A stretch of 6,857 bases of DNA from an uncultured Pseudomonadota bacterium (lineage in GTDB: Bacteria > Pseudomonadota > Alphaproteobacteria > Rs-D84), in the NCBI GenBank assembly GCA_947303165.1, contig CAMYXE010000038.1, forward strand, positions 1 to 6,857. The letters are read 5' to 3'. Numbering within the stretch: position 1 is the first letter of the stretch; the number at the start of each line of letters is the position of its first letter. This document shows positions 1 to 6,811 of this stretch, piece after piece. The position numbers were made by a program, and so were the translations under genes. The notes beneath the pieces are model-generated. The model saw only the letters and a program-made list of their open reading frames with translations, was not told where the DNA came from and ran no database searches.

Positions 1-12
1 GTTATATAAAAA

Positions 13-516
13 TTATTTCTTGGTTGGCAGACATCCAACAACCAACTCAAATATACCAAATGCTAAAAAGCAGAAAGAATAAAGAGCCATGCCCGATGAT
101 ACATAATTCAGCGCCAACATGCGGTACCACGCTGCGCCACGAATAATCGGAATTAAATACAACAATAAAGCTGGTAATATATACCACCATACAGAAACCC
201 CAGCATCACGAAAACGACGAATAGTAAGCGCCATCAACGGAATAAACAAAATCGCACTTACAATAGCAGAAATTGTCCCATGAGCCACGAGAGCAAAAAA
301 CCAATTCGTCACAAAAACAAACAACAGTCCGAACCAAAATTCAGCACGCGTCGAACGTCCCATAACATCAAAATATCCCCTCCAGAAATTTGCAATTGAT
401 TGAAATAAACCAACCATTGGTCGACGTGCAGTTTTTTCAGCGACCATCTTAACAGTTGCGCGACGTGTCGTTGTACGACGCGTAGTTTTCGTTGTTTTCT
501 TAGTTGTTCTTGGCAT
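13..516 (-). CDS. DUF805 family integral membrane protein with basic Thr/Lys/Arg-rich N-terminal tail
   Basis: A 167-residue protein. Residues 42-165 match the DUF805 family: the GRSTRAEFWF block at 53-62, the LTIRRFRDAG block at 97-106 followed by a Trp pair at 110-111, and about four hydrophobic segments near 60-78, 81-98, 109-126 and 140-163. DUF805 proteins are inner-membrane proteins of unknown biochemical role. The first 32 residues are unusual: 12 Lys/Arg and 11 Thr with one acidic residue, a disordered tail that would probably lie in the cytoplasm. I chose the ATG at 516 because it has a Shine-Dalgarno (AGGGAG, 5 bases upstream) and gives a compact protein; a longer in-frame start at 609 would overlap the end of rlmE and has no support. 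It begins 28 bases after the rlmE stop and is probably the last gene of the uvrA-M domain-rlmE run. The family call is firm; the function is unknown. Confidence 0.85.
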   Translation of the reverse strand: MPRTTKKTTKTTRRTTTRRATVKMVAEKTARRPMVGLFQSIANFWRGYFDVMGRSTRAEFWFGLLFVFVTNWFFALVAHGTISAIVSAILFIPLMALTIRRFRDAGVSVWWYILPALLLYLIPIIRGAAWYRMLALNYVSSGMALYSFCFLAFGIFELVVGCLPTKK

Positions 517-521
517 CTTTT

Positions 522-527
522 CTCCCT
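522..527 (-). promoter_or_regulatory. Shine-Dalgarno site deciding the DUF805 start
   Basis: The minus strand reads AGGGAG, then five bases, then the ATG at 516. This fixes the 167-residue start over the longer in-frame start at 609, which would lie within the 3' end of rlmE. Confidence 0.75.
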
Positions 528-544
528 TTATTTTTATACGATTA

Positions 545-1204
545 TTATACCCTATTCTTATATCCCAATGCAACAATAAACATTTCCACAGAATCCTTGC
601 GCGATGCATTTGGTTTTACATGGTGCACAACTTCAAAGCGTTCTTTTATTTGTCTTAACAATTCGTTTGTTGTGCCACCGGTAAAAGATTTCGCAACGAA
701 TACCCCACCAGGTTTTAACGCGCGACATGCAAAATCAAAAGCATATTCCAACAGAACCATTTGACGCAGGTGGTCTGTTTTCTGGTGTCCGACAGTATTT
801 GGCGCCATATCTGATACAACAACATCAACCACACCATCGGTGTTATCTTGCAATTTCAATTTTTCTTCCAACCATTCTAATGCCCCATCAGTTGTAAAAT
901 CGCCCTGGTAAAATTCAACATTATTTATTAGTGTAATTTCCAATAAATCCATCGCAAAAATTTTTGTTTTTGGAAAAGTCCGCGCAATAAATTGCGACCA
1001 CGAACCTGGTGCCGCCCCTAAATCCACAACAGTTTGACCATTTTTAAGGAATTTATACTTATCATTTATTTCAATCAATTTATACGCCGCACGCGCCCGA
1101 TAACCATCCGCATGCGCACGCGCCACATATGGATCAGCCGCCTGGCGCTGAAGCCACGCAACCGAAGATTTGTGCTTTGCAATTTTTTTATTTTGTATTT
1201 TCAT
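545..1204 (-). CDS. rlmE: 23S rRNA (uridine-2'-O)-methyltransferase RlmE (FtsJ/RrmJ)
   Basis: A 219-residue SAM-dependent methyltransferase of the RrmJ/FtsJ family, about the usual size. The family methylates the 2'-O of U2552 (E. coli numbering) in the A loop of 23S rRNA at a late step of 50S assembly. The SAM-binding motif I is DLGAAPGSWSQ at 61-71. All four residues of the K-D-K-E catalytic set are visible: K42 in AAYKLIEI, D132 in VSDMAPN, K172 in VAKSFTGG and E207 in SVEMFIVALG. The ATG at 1204 follows the upstream stop codon by only three bases and has no clear Shine-Dalgarno, so translation probably depends on coupling to the M-domain gene. Identification is confident; the target base is inferred from the family. 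Confidence 0.95.
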   Translation of the reverse strand: MKIQNKKIAKHKSSVAWLQRQAADPYVARAHADGYRARAAYKLIEINDKYKFLKNGQTVVDLGAAPGSWSQFIARTFPKTKIFAMDLLEITLINNVEFYQGDFTTDGALEWLEEKLKLQDNTDGVVDVVVSDMAPNTVGHQKTDHLRQMVLLEYAFDFACRALKPGGVFVAKSFTGGTTNELLRQIKERFEVVHHVKPNASRKDSVEMFIVALGYKNRV

Positions 1205-1207
1205 ATA

Positions 1208-1669
1208 TTATTTCGCACCCGGCACGCCACCACCTGATTCTTGCATTTTTTGCATCACGGCTTCCATTCCACCCATGCGTTGAATCATGGCCATTTGTTG
1301 TTTCATCTTTAAATATTGCTTAATAATATGTTCAACATCGCGAACCGTCACACCAGCAGTTTCTGCGATACGTGTTTTTGCATTTGCAAAGATTTTTTCT
1401 GGATCCGCGCGCTCGGTTGCCGTCATTGCTTCCAGTATTTTAATTTGGGCGTCAATACTGCCATCTTTGATTTTTTCTTTCATGGCATTAACTGCGCCTG
1501 ACATACTCATCTTTTTAATTTGTTTTAATTGTGCCAACATATCATTCATATCAAACTGACCCGCCATCATACGTGCCGCGGTCTCTTTCATACCTTTTGG
1601 CATTTTTGGTTCTTCAGCTACTGTTGCGTTTACTTCTGCTTCTTTTTTCTTTTTTCCAAATCCAAACAT
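1208..1669 (-). CDS. Free-standing SRP54/Ffh M-domain protein (no NG GTPase domain)
   Basis: A 153-residue protein that aligns by eye with the C-terminal M domain of Ffh, the signal recognition particle protein. After a basic start (FGFGKKKK) and a linker, residues 38-54 (GQFDMNDMLAQLKQIKKM) match the start of the M domain. MTATERADPEKI at 82-93 matches the conserved MTxxERxxPxxI block. RIAETAGVTVRDVEHIIKQY at 100-119 matches the RIAxGSGxxVxDVNxLLKQF block. Eighteen of 153 residues are Met, as expected of the Met-rich signal-peptide groove. There is no NG GTPase domain, and none upstream, where uvrA ends 29 bases away. The finger loop is about 11 residues shorter than in E. coli Ffh and lacks LPGM. 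In the RNA-binding motif, S-R-x-x-R and G-S/C have become N-A-x-x-R and T-A. A strong Shine-Dalgarno supports the start. It could be an Ffh paralogue working without the GTPase cycle; its function is unknown. Confidence 0.8.
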   Translation of the reverse strand: MFGFGKKKKEAEVNATVAEEPKMPKGMKETAARMMAGQFDMNDMLAQLKQIKKMSMSGAVNAMKEKIKDGSIDAQIKILEAMTATERADPEKIFANAKTRIAETAGVTVRDVEHIIKQYLKMKQQMAMIQRMGGMEAVMQKMQESGGGVPGAK

Positions 1670-1675
1670 ATTTTA

Positions 1676-1681
1676 CTCCTT
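1676..1681 (-). promoter_or_regulatory. Strong Shine-Dalgarno for the M-domain gene
   Basis: The minus strand reads AAGGAG six bases before the ATG at 1669. The site sits in the 29-base gap after the uvrA stop. It shows that this short protein has its own initiation site and is not a fragment of a longer, broken ffh gene. Confidence 0.8.
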
Positions 1682-1698
1682 GGTTTTATTGTTTAATT

Positions 1699-4539
1699 TT
1701 ATGAATCTTTGCGTGATTTGTCCAGATACTTCTTAAGATATTTTCCTGTTAAAGAATTTGGATTGGCCGCAACCTGTTCAGGTGTTCCTGTGGCAACAAC
1801 CTGACCACCACCCGCACCACCATTTGGTCCCAAATCGATAATCCAATCCGCCGTTTTAATCACTTCCAAATTATGCTCAATGACTATAACTGTATTGCCC
1901 TGCTCTACAAATTCATGCAGGACATTTAATAATTGTTTGATATCTTCAAAGTGCAACCCCGTTGTAGGCTCGTCCAAAATATAAAGTGTTTGTCCCGTAC
2001 TGCGCGCAGATAACTCTTTGGACAATTTAATACGTTGCGCTTCGCCCCCGGACAAATCCAATGAACTTTGCCCAAGTTTTATATAATCCAGACCGACGCG
2101 TTTTAACAATTCCAATTTTCGGCTAATTTGTGGATGATTGATAAAAAATCTATATGCCTCGTCAACGGTCATGTCCAACACATCAGCAATAGATTTACCT
2201 TTGTATTTTACCGCCAGGGTTTCATGACATTTATCGCACTCCACATAGACATCGGCCAAAAAATTCATTTCTATTTTTATCTGGCCGTCACCCTGACACG
2301 CTTCGCACCGTCCACCTTTGACATTAAACGAGAACCGTCCCGGGCCATATCCACGTGTTTTTGCCTCTGGTAATTCTGCAAAGAAATCACGAATATTAGA
2401 AAACACACCCGTATATGTTGCAGGGTTGCTACGCGGGCTGCGACCGATTGGCGACTGGTCAATATCGACAACCTTGTCAATGTTTTCCATACCACGAATA
2501 ATATCATGCGCCCCAGATTCAACTTTGGAATTATAAAGCGCACGCATCAAAGCCGGATAAAGTGTATTCAACAGCAATGTAGATTTTCCAGAACCGGATA
2601 CCCCAGTCAATGCAATAAATTTTCCGAGCGGAAATTCTACATCTATGTTTTTAAGATTATTTTCACGTGCCCCACAAATTGTAATAGATTGCCCATTCCC
2701 AACACGACGTTTTTTCGGGACAGGAATTTTTTTCTTGCCTGATAGATATTGTCCAGTCAGAGAATCTTTATTTTTTATAACTTGTTCTGGTGTACCCGCG
2801 GCAATAATATTTCCACCATTAACACCAGCACCACGACCAATATCAACCAAATAATCCGCCGCGCGCATTGCGTCTTCGTCATGTTCAACAACAATCACAC
2901 TGTTATCTTTATCGCGCAACATTTTTAACGTATCTAATAATTTATCATTATCGCTTTGGTGCAAACCAATTGATGGTTCATCCAAAACATACAACACGCC
3001 AGAAAGGCCACTGCCAATCTGCGACGCAAGACGTATACGCTGCGCTTCGCCCCCAGAAAGAGTTCCTGACATACGTGACATTGTTAAATACCCAAGGCCT
3101 ACATTTTTCAAAAACAATAGACGACTTGTTATTTCACGCAGCACCATTCGCGCAATATCATTTTCCTTTTGCGTTAAATGATTCGGTAAATCCACAAACC
3201 AATTATAAGACTCATCGATTGACATATCGCATACATCAATAATATCTGCACCATTGATTTTGATGCACAAGGCTTGAATATTCAATCTTTTGCCATGACA
3301 TACTGGGCATGGTTTTTCTGACTGATATTTTGATAATTCTGCACGCATCATTTCGGAATCTGTTTCACGCCAACGACGTTCTATATTCGGGACAACACCT
3401 TCAAATGGTTTTTCATAAACAAATCCATTCCAATTTATTTTAATAGGTTTATCACCCGTTCCATATAAAACAATATCTTTTTGTTCCTGGGTTAACGTAT
3501 GCCATGGTTTCGCAAGTGGAATTTTATATTGTTTATGTAACGCTTCTAATAAATGATCAAACTGACTAAGCATACCGCCACGCGACCATGGCGCAATCGC
3601 ACCATCCAAAATAGATTTCGATGGATCAGGAATAATCAAATCTGGTGACATATTAAGTTGCACACCTAAACCATCGCACGCACTGCATGCGCCCATTGGG
3701 GCATTAAAAGAAAACAATCTTGGTTCAATCTTGGGAACAGCAAAACCACTAACGGGACACGCATAATTTTGTGAATATAAAATATCCTCATTCGTGTCCA
3801 ATCGCCGTACCAACACAGACCCAGGCACCAAACGTAATGAACCTTCAAACGAAGAATACATCCGCGAACGAAATTCTTCCATATCTGATTCCGATGCATC
3901 AGTCGCGGGCATTTGTATTCTATCCACTATAACAAAAATATTATGCTTTTTATTTTTGTCTAATGGCGGAACAGCGGTCAAATCATATAATTCATTATCT
4001 ATTATCACCCGCTGATACCCCTGCTTCACCAAAAATGCCAATTCTTTTTTATACTCGCCTTTACGGTCACGAATAAGTGGCGCCATAATATAAACACGTA
4101 CACCACTTGGTATATTCAATGTTAAATCAACCATTTCCGCAATGGTTTGTGATTTAATTGGCAACCCCGTAACTGGTGAATACGGAACACCAATTCGCGC
4201 CCACAACAACCGCAAATAATCATAAATTTCTGTGACCGTGCCAACAGTTGAACGCGGGTTTTTAGAGGTTGTTTTCTGTTCAATTGAAATTGCTGGGGCT
4301 AAACCTTCAATCAGATCAACATCTGGTTTTTTCTGCATATCTAAAAATTGGCGTGCATAACTCGACAAAGATTCAACATATCTACGTTGCCCTTCGGCAT
4401 AAATAGTATTAAATGCCAACGACGATTTTCCAGATCCAGACACACCAGTAAAGACCACCAATTTATTTTTTGGTAGGTCTAAATCAATATTCTTAAGATT
4501 ATTCTCGCGTGCACCACGAATCTTTATCGTTCCAGCCAT
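1699..4539 (-). CDS. uvrA: Excinuclease ABC subunit UvrA
   Basis: A full-length 946-residue UvrA, the damage-sensing ATPase that loads UvrB in nucleotide excision repair. It contains two ABC ATPase modules: Walker [10 protein letters not shown] at 32-40 and GVSGSGKST at 646-654; signature LSGGEAQR at 494-501 and 829-836; Walker [11 protein letters not shown] at 518-527 and [10 protein letters not shown] at 854-863. Zinc-module cysteines are C285/C288 (with C261 but Ser at 264), C411/C414 and C745/C748/C768/C771. Two oddities: the first module has CPVSG instead of CxxC, which I recall as common in alphaproteobacteria, and after C771 the usual GKRYNR stretch is absent, so that CDKCH runs straight into ETL. 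The start gives the canonical opening ([13 protein letters not shown]) and has no Shine-Dalgarno; a promoter lies just upstream. The reading frame is intact, so the protein is probably active. Confidence 0.97.
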   Translation of the reverse strand: MAGTIKIRGARENNLKNIDLDLPKNKLVVFTGVSGSGKSSLAFNTIYAEGQRRYVESLSSYARQFLDMQKKPDVDLIEGLAPAISIEQKTTSKNPRSTVGTVTEIYDYLRLLWARIGVPYSPVTGLPIKSQTIAEMVDLTLNIPSGVRVYIMAPLIRDRKGEYKKELAFLVKQGYQRVIIDNELYDLTAVPPLDKNKKHNIFVIVDRIQMPATDASESDMEEFRSRMYSSFEGSLRLVPGSVLVRRLDTNEDILYSQNYACPVSGFAVPKIEPRLFSFNAPMGACSACDGLGVQLNMSPDLIIPDPSKSILDGAIAPWSRGGMLSQFDHLLEALHKQYKIPLAKPWHTLTQEQKDIVLYGTGDKPIKINWNGFVYEKPFEGVVPNIERRWRETDSEMMRAELSKYQSEKPCPVCHGKRLNIQALCIKINGADIIDVCDMSIDESYNWFVDLPNHLTQKENDIARMVLREITSRLLFLKNVGLGYLTMSRMSGTLSGGEAQRIRLASQIGSGLSGVLYVLDEPSIGLHQSDNDKLLDTLKMLRDKDNSVIVVEHDEDAMRAADYLVDIGRGAGVNGGNIIAAGTPEQVIKNKDSLTGQYLSGKKKIPVPKKRRVGNGQSITICGARENNLKNIDVEFPLGKFIALTGVSGSGKSTLLLNTLYPALMRALYNSKVESGAHDIIRGMENIDKVVDIDQSPIGRSPRSNPATYTGVFSNIRDFFAELPEAKTRGYGPGRFSFNVKGGRCEACQGDGQIKIEMNFLADVYVECDKCHETLAVKYKGKSIADVLDMTVDEAYRFFINHPQISRKLELLKRVGLDYIKLGQSSLDLSGGEAQRIKLSKELSARSTGQTLYILDEPTTGLHFEDIKQLLNVLHEFVEQGNTVIVIEHNLEVIKTADWIIDLGPNGGAGGGQVVATGTPEQVAANPNSLTGKYLKKYLDKSRKDS

Positions 4540-4549
4540 AGCACTACAA

Positions 4550-4577
4550 AATATAGAACAAATTTTTAAAATTTCAA
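4550..4577 (-). promoter_or_regulatory. Predicted sigma70-type promoter of uvrA
   Basis: In the 77-base rodZ-uvrA gap the minus strand has TTGAAA (4572-4577), 16 bases, then TATATT (4550-4555); each hexamer matches the consensus at 5 of 6 positions. Transcription would start near 4543, leaving a leader of only about 3-4 bases before the ATG at 4539. This agrees with the absence of a Shine-Dalgarno. A perfect TTGACA lies farther upstream at 4599-4604, but its best-spaced -10 partner is poor. No paired GTTC-N7-GTTC LexA operator is present. Confidence 0.55.
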
Positions 4578-4616
4578 TCTGACATTATTAGGTTGATATG
4601 TCAAACGAACATTTAA

Positions 4617-5498
4617 TTAATTTTCTGCGGTCTTATCTGTATCATCCTGGCCAGAATTTTTTATCAAAGCATCTGGATCCAAGACAATTCCTGTTTTACG
4701 TGTATGATCAGTTCCTGCCTTGGGCACTAATTCCCCGCGGACCCAAATATCAACTCCACCGACATTACCAAATGTTGCTTTATTTTTGTTTCCAACAGGA
4801 ACATAGTACAAATCACCTGGCACCAATACACGACTAAATACAGTTTTACCACGACCATCTTCTACTTTGACCCATGATTCTTCTACGGCCTGAAGGACGA
4901 TTTCCGCATTTGCACGATTTTCTGGTCCAAATCTTTCACGCACAGTCTGTCTATATGCTGGCTCATTGCTAGGTTTAGGTGCAACAACCTCTGTAACCTG
5001 TTTCTCTTCACTTTTAGTAGATGCCATAAAAGCGCCAACAACCCCACCCAAAATTATTAACAATACAAGTATGCCAACCACCCACTTCCAATGTTTAACG
5101 ACAAATTTCCAAGCTTTACAATCCTTGATTTTTTCTATCTTTTTACCAATTTTTTCTTTTACATCATATTTTGTGGTTTGTTCTGCAACATGTTGATGCT
5201 CCACAGCAAATTCATTTGGTTCTATGCCTATTTCATTTTTAATCTTTTTAACTATGACATCTGGGTCTAATCCCAATTCAATTGCGTAATTCCTGGCAAA
5301 CCCAAGAATATACACAACCTCTGGCAAAGCGGTATAATTACCATCTTCTAGTGCCTGAAGAAAATCTTCACGAATACAAAGTTGCTTTGAAATAGTTGAT
5401 ATTTCACGTTTACGACGCCCTGTTGTACGGGCCACACGCAACATTTCACCTGCGGTCATTTTATCATTTATTTGTGCTTCTTGAATTTCTTCTGCCAT
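4617..5498 (-). CDS. rodZ: RodZ-like cell-shape protein (HTH, one TM segment, DUF4115)
   Basis: A 293-residue membrane protein with RodZ architecture. Residues 14-90 form the Xre-like helix-turn-helix domain (TAGEMLRVAR at 15-24, LEDGNYTALPE at 50-60, then FARNYA at 67-72), which in RodZ contacts MreB. A strongly basic, helical juxtamembrane stretch (113-136) leads into one membrane segment at about 138-159. A periplasmic linker is followed by a DUF4115-type beta domain at about 197-272 and a polar tail. The family links the MreB cytoskeleton to the cell-wall elongation machinery. The start at 5498 has an AAGGA site seven bases upstream. It follows dusB by 43 bases and is probably cotranscribed with it. 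The usual neighbour ispG is not next to it. The architecture makes the call good; the sequence is divergent from E. coli RodZ. Confidence 0.87.
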   Translation of the reverse strand: MAEEIQEAQINDKMTAGEMLRVARTTGRRKREISTISKQLCIREDFLQALEDGNYTALPEVVYILGFARNYAIELGLDPDVIVKKIKNEIGIEPNEFAVEHQHVAEQTTKYDVKEKIGKKIEKIKDCKAWKFVVKHWKWVVGILVLLIILGGVVGAFMASTKSEEKQVTEVVAPKPSNEPAYRQTVRERFGPENRANAEIVLQAVEESWVKVEDGRGKTVFSRVLVPGDLYYVPVGNKNKATFGNVGGVDIWVRGELVPKAGTDHTRKTGIVLDPDALIKNSGQDDTDKTAEN

Positions 5499-5505
5499 AA
5501 CGGAA

Positions 5506-5510
5506 TCCTT
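5506..5510 (-). promoter_or_regulatory. Shine-Dalgarno for rodZ
   Basis: The minus strand reads AAGGA seven bases before the ATG at 5498, supporting that start. It contrasts with uvrA, dusB and ftsB, which lack such a site. Confidence 0.7.
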
Positions 5511-5541
5511 TGATTTTCACCTATTTTATCTAATAATATAA

Positions 5542-6465
5542 CTATATATTAACAACGCAACCCCAAAATTGCAAAATTTCTTGTCTGATTTCATTCACAT
5601 CAGTTATCTGATTGATTTTCGTGCGAAATTCCGAAGAATTCGGTATTCCTGTGGAATACCAAGCCAAATGCTTACGAAACATAGGAACAGCATTCTTTTC
5701 ACCATAATATTCAATCATCAAATCAAGATGCTTTAATACAACGTCGCCGATATTTTCTGGCACACCTGCAACGCCTAGCAATTGCCCAAAGATCCAAGGC
5801 CGACCAAGCATAGCCCTGCCTATCATCGCCCCAGCATATCCATGGCCAATTACATTGTTTATATCGTCACCAGATTTTAAATCCCCGTTTGCAATGATTG
5901 GTATTGGCATATCATTTATTTCTGGATGAATGGCCACACCCGCATATCCCGCCGCACGTGTGCGCCCATGCAGAACTGCGAACTTTGCGCCATTATCGGC
6001 GGCAATTCTTATCAAATCTTGCCAATCAATATGTTCTTCATCCCACCCAAGACGCGTTTTAATAGATACTGGTATTTGAACCGCACGGACAACGGCATCT
6101 ATTATTTTCGCCGCTAGTTTATGATTACGCATAAGAAAGGCCCCCGCCCCCGCACGCGTGGCAATCTTTGGTACGGGGCATCCCATATTTATATCAATCC
6201 AAGATGCCCCCGCATCCTGTAAAATTTTCGCGGCATCCGCCATTAAATTTGGAACCGCGCCAAAAATTTGGGCGCCAACACTACCCTCTTCTGTGTACAC
6301 ATCAAAATTTCGCAAACAATTTTTATGGTTAGCCACCAAAGAATGACAAGATATCATTTCCGTAACCACTGGAATTCCGGGTGCAAAAGAACGCACCATC
6401 ATACGAAATGGTTTATCAGAAATTCCTGCCATTGGTGCAGCAAAAATTTGATTATTAGTAAACAT
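5542..6465 (-). CDS. dusB: tRNA-dihydrouridine synthase, DusB/NifR3 type
   Basis: A 307-residue flavoenzyme of the Dus family, which uses FMN and NADPH to reduce specific uridines of tRNA to dihydrouridine. The TIM-barrel motifs occur in order: APMAGISDKPFR at 10-21, VTEMISCHS at 34-42, VGAQIFG at 63-69, INMGCPVPKI at 92-101 with catalytic Cys96, SIKTRLGW at 134-141 with FMN-contacting Lys136, LHGRTRAAGYAG at 165-176 with His166, IANGD at 192-196, and IGRAMLGRPWIF at 215-226. The GCPVPKI and HGRTRAxGYxG motifs favour DusB over DusA or DusC; subfamily and target position are inferred. I chose the ATG at 6465 because it puts the N-terminus just before the first barrel strand. A longer in-frame opening to 6714 runs antisense through ftsB and adds a meaningless extension. 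There is no Shine-Dalgarno; the ATG sits at the predicted transcription start. Confidence 0.93.
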   Translation of the reverse strand: MFTNNQIFAAPMAGISDKPFRMMVRSFAPGIPVVTEMISCHSLVANHKNCLRNFDVYTEEGSVGAQIFGAVPNLMADAAKILQDAGASWIDINMGCPVPKIATRAGAGAFLMRNHKLAAKIIDAVVRAVQIPVSIKTRLGWDEEHIDWQDLIRIAADNGAKFAVLHGRTRAAGYAGVAIHPEINDMPIPIIANGDLKSGDDINNVIGHGYAGAMIGRAMLGRPWIFGQLLGVAGVPENIGDVVLKHLDLMIEYYGEKNAVPMFRKHLAWYSTGIPNSSEFRTKINQITDVNEIRQEILQFWGCVVNI

Positions 6466-6477
6466 TTGTGATATAAT
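6448..6477 (+). promoter_or_regulatory. Predicted promoter of ftsB, extended -10, overlapping the dusB start
   Basis: The plus strand has TTGATT (6448-6453), 18 bases, then a perfect TATAAT (6472-6477) preceded by TG plus one base (6469-6471), the extended -10 form. Seven bases later comes ATG at 6485, so predicted +1 is the A of that start codon and the mRNA would be leaderless. The -35 box and part of the spacer lie inside dusB. Confidence 0.65.
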
Positions 6478-6501
6478 GCCACAGATGAGAGACAAAATCA
6501 A
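6473..6501 (-). promoter_or_regulatory. Predicted promoter of dusB, overlapping the ftsB promoter and start
   Basis: The minus strand has TTGATT (6496-6501), 17 bases, then CATTAT (6473-6478, 4 of 6 to consensus), then seven bases to the ATG at 6465. This again places the predicted start of transcription on the start codon. The -10 overlaps the opposing ftsB -10 by five bases, and the -35 lies inside ftsB. The weak first base of the -10 makes this less sure than the ftsB promoter. Confidence 0.45.
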
Positions 6502-6811
6502 AAATTTATTTGGATTTCTTGGCCGCGCATGGCGCGGTGGAATTCGTGGCAAAACCGGTATATTTTTTGCGCTGTTTGCTACATATATGTTCGTCCGCAT
6601 ATTCTGTGGTGATGCCAATGTAGGACGTTTTATCGCAAATATATGGCACCTGTCGGCGGAACAAACAGAATTAGCAAACGAACAAACCAAACTTGAAACA
6701 ATGAAACGCCACATACAACTATTACAAAACTACAGCCCCGATTACGTTGAAGAACTGGGGCTGCGTTATTTGAATATCGGCGATCCGGCATTCAAAGTCT
6801 TAAAATACTAA
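6485..6811 (+). CDS. ftsB: FtsB/DivIC-like septum formation initiator
   Basis: A 108-residue bitopic membrane protein of the FtsB/DivIC family, which in the division complex pairs with FtsL and binds FtsQ to activate septal wall synthesis. A basic cytoplasmic N-terminus (residues 1-24, with RAWRGGIRGK) is followed by a membrane segment at about 25-41, a coiled-coil-prone region at about 55-83 (EQTELANEQTKLETMKRHIQLL) and the conserved C-terminal block SPDYVEELGLRYL at 84-96. The length is typical. Of two in-frame ATGs, 6476 lies within the TATAAT box and would not be on the mRNA from that promoter, so I prefer 6485. Neither has a Shine-Dalgarno. It diverges from dusB, with 19 bases between the start codons. 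The family is defined by topology more than sequence, so an unrelated coiled-coil division protein is the main alternative. Confidence 0.8.
   Translation: MRDKIKNLFGFLGRAWRGGIRGKTGIFFALFATYMFVRIFCGDANVGRFIANIWHLSAEQTELANEQTKLETMKRHIQLLQNYSPDYVEELGLRYLNIGDPAFKVLKY

Noticed and set aside
517..609. Longer in-frame N-terminus for the DUF805 protein
   Set aside because: It overlaps the 3' end of rlmE, has no ribosome binding site, and its 31 residues look unlike the family. The ATG at 516 has a good Shine-Dalgarno.
1208..1669. Reading the M-domain gene as a truncated ffh pseudogene
   Set aside because: It has a clean start, a strong Shine-Dalgarno, an intact frame, a distinct basic N-terminus, and no GTPase remnant upstream.
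2868..3242. 124-codon open frame on the plus strand inside uvrA
   Set aside because: It is antisense to conserved UvrA sequence, has no Shine-Dalgarno, and its His/Gln/Tyr-rich translation resembles no protein I know.
4592..4605. TTGA/TCAA inverted repeat as a rodZ terminator
   Set aside because: The stem is only four AT-rich base pairs with no T-run after it on the minus strand, too weak for an intrinsic terminator.
4556..4609. GTTC half-sites upstream of uvrA as a LexA box
   Set aside because: The two half-sites are tens of bases apart and neither has a partner at N7 spacing.
4598..4837. Plus-strand open frame opposite the end of rodZ
   Set aside because: It starts in the rodZ-uvrA gap but runs antisense through the DUF4115 region, with no ribosome binding site and no recognisable motif.
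5499..5541. Separate rodZ promoter in the dusB-rodZ gap
   Set aside because: AT-rich -10-like strings such as TAAAAT are present, but none has a convincing -35 at proper spacing. Cotranscription with dusB is simpler.
6466..6714. Longer in-frame N-terminus for DusB
   Set aside because: It would run antisense through most of ftsB and add 83 residues before the first barrel strand, with no family counterpart.
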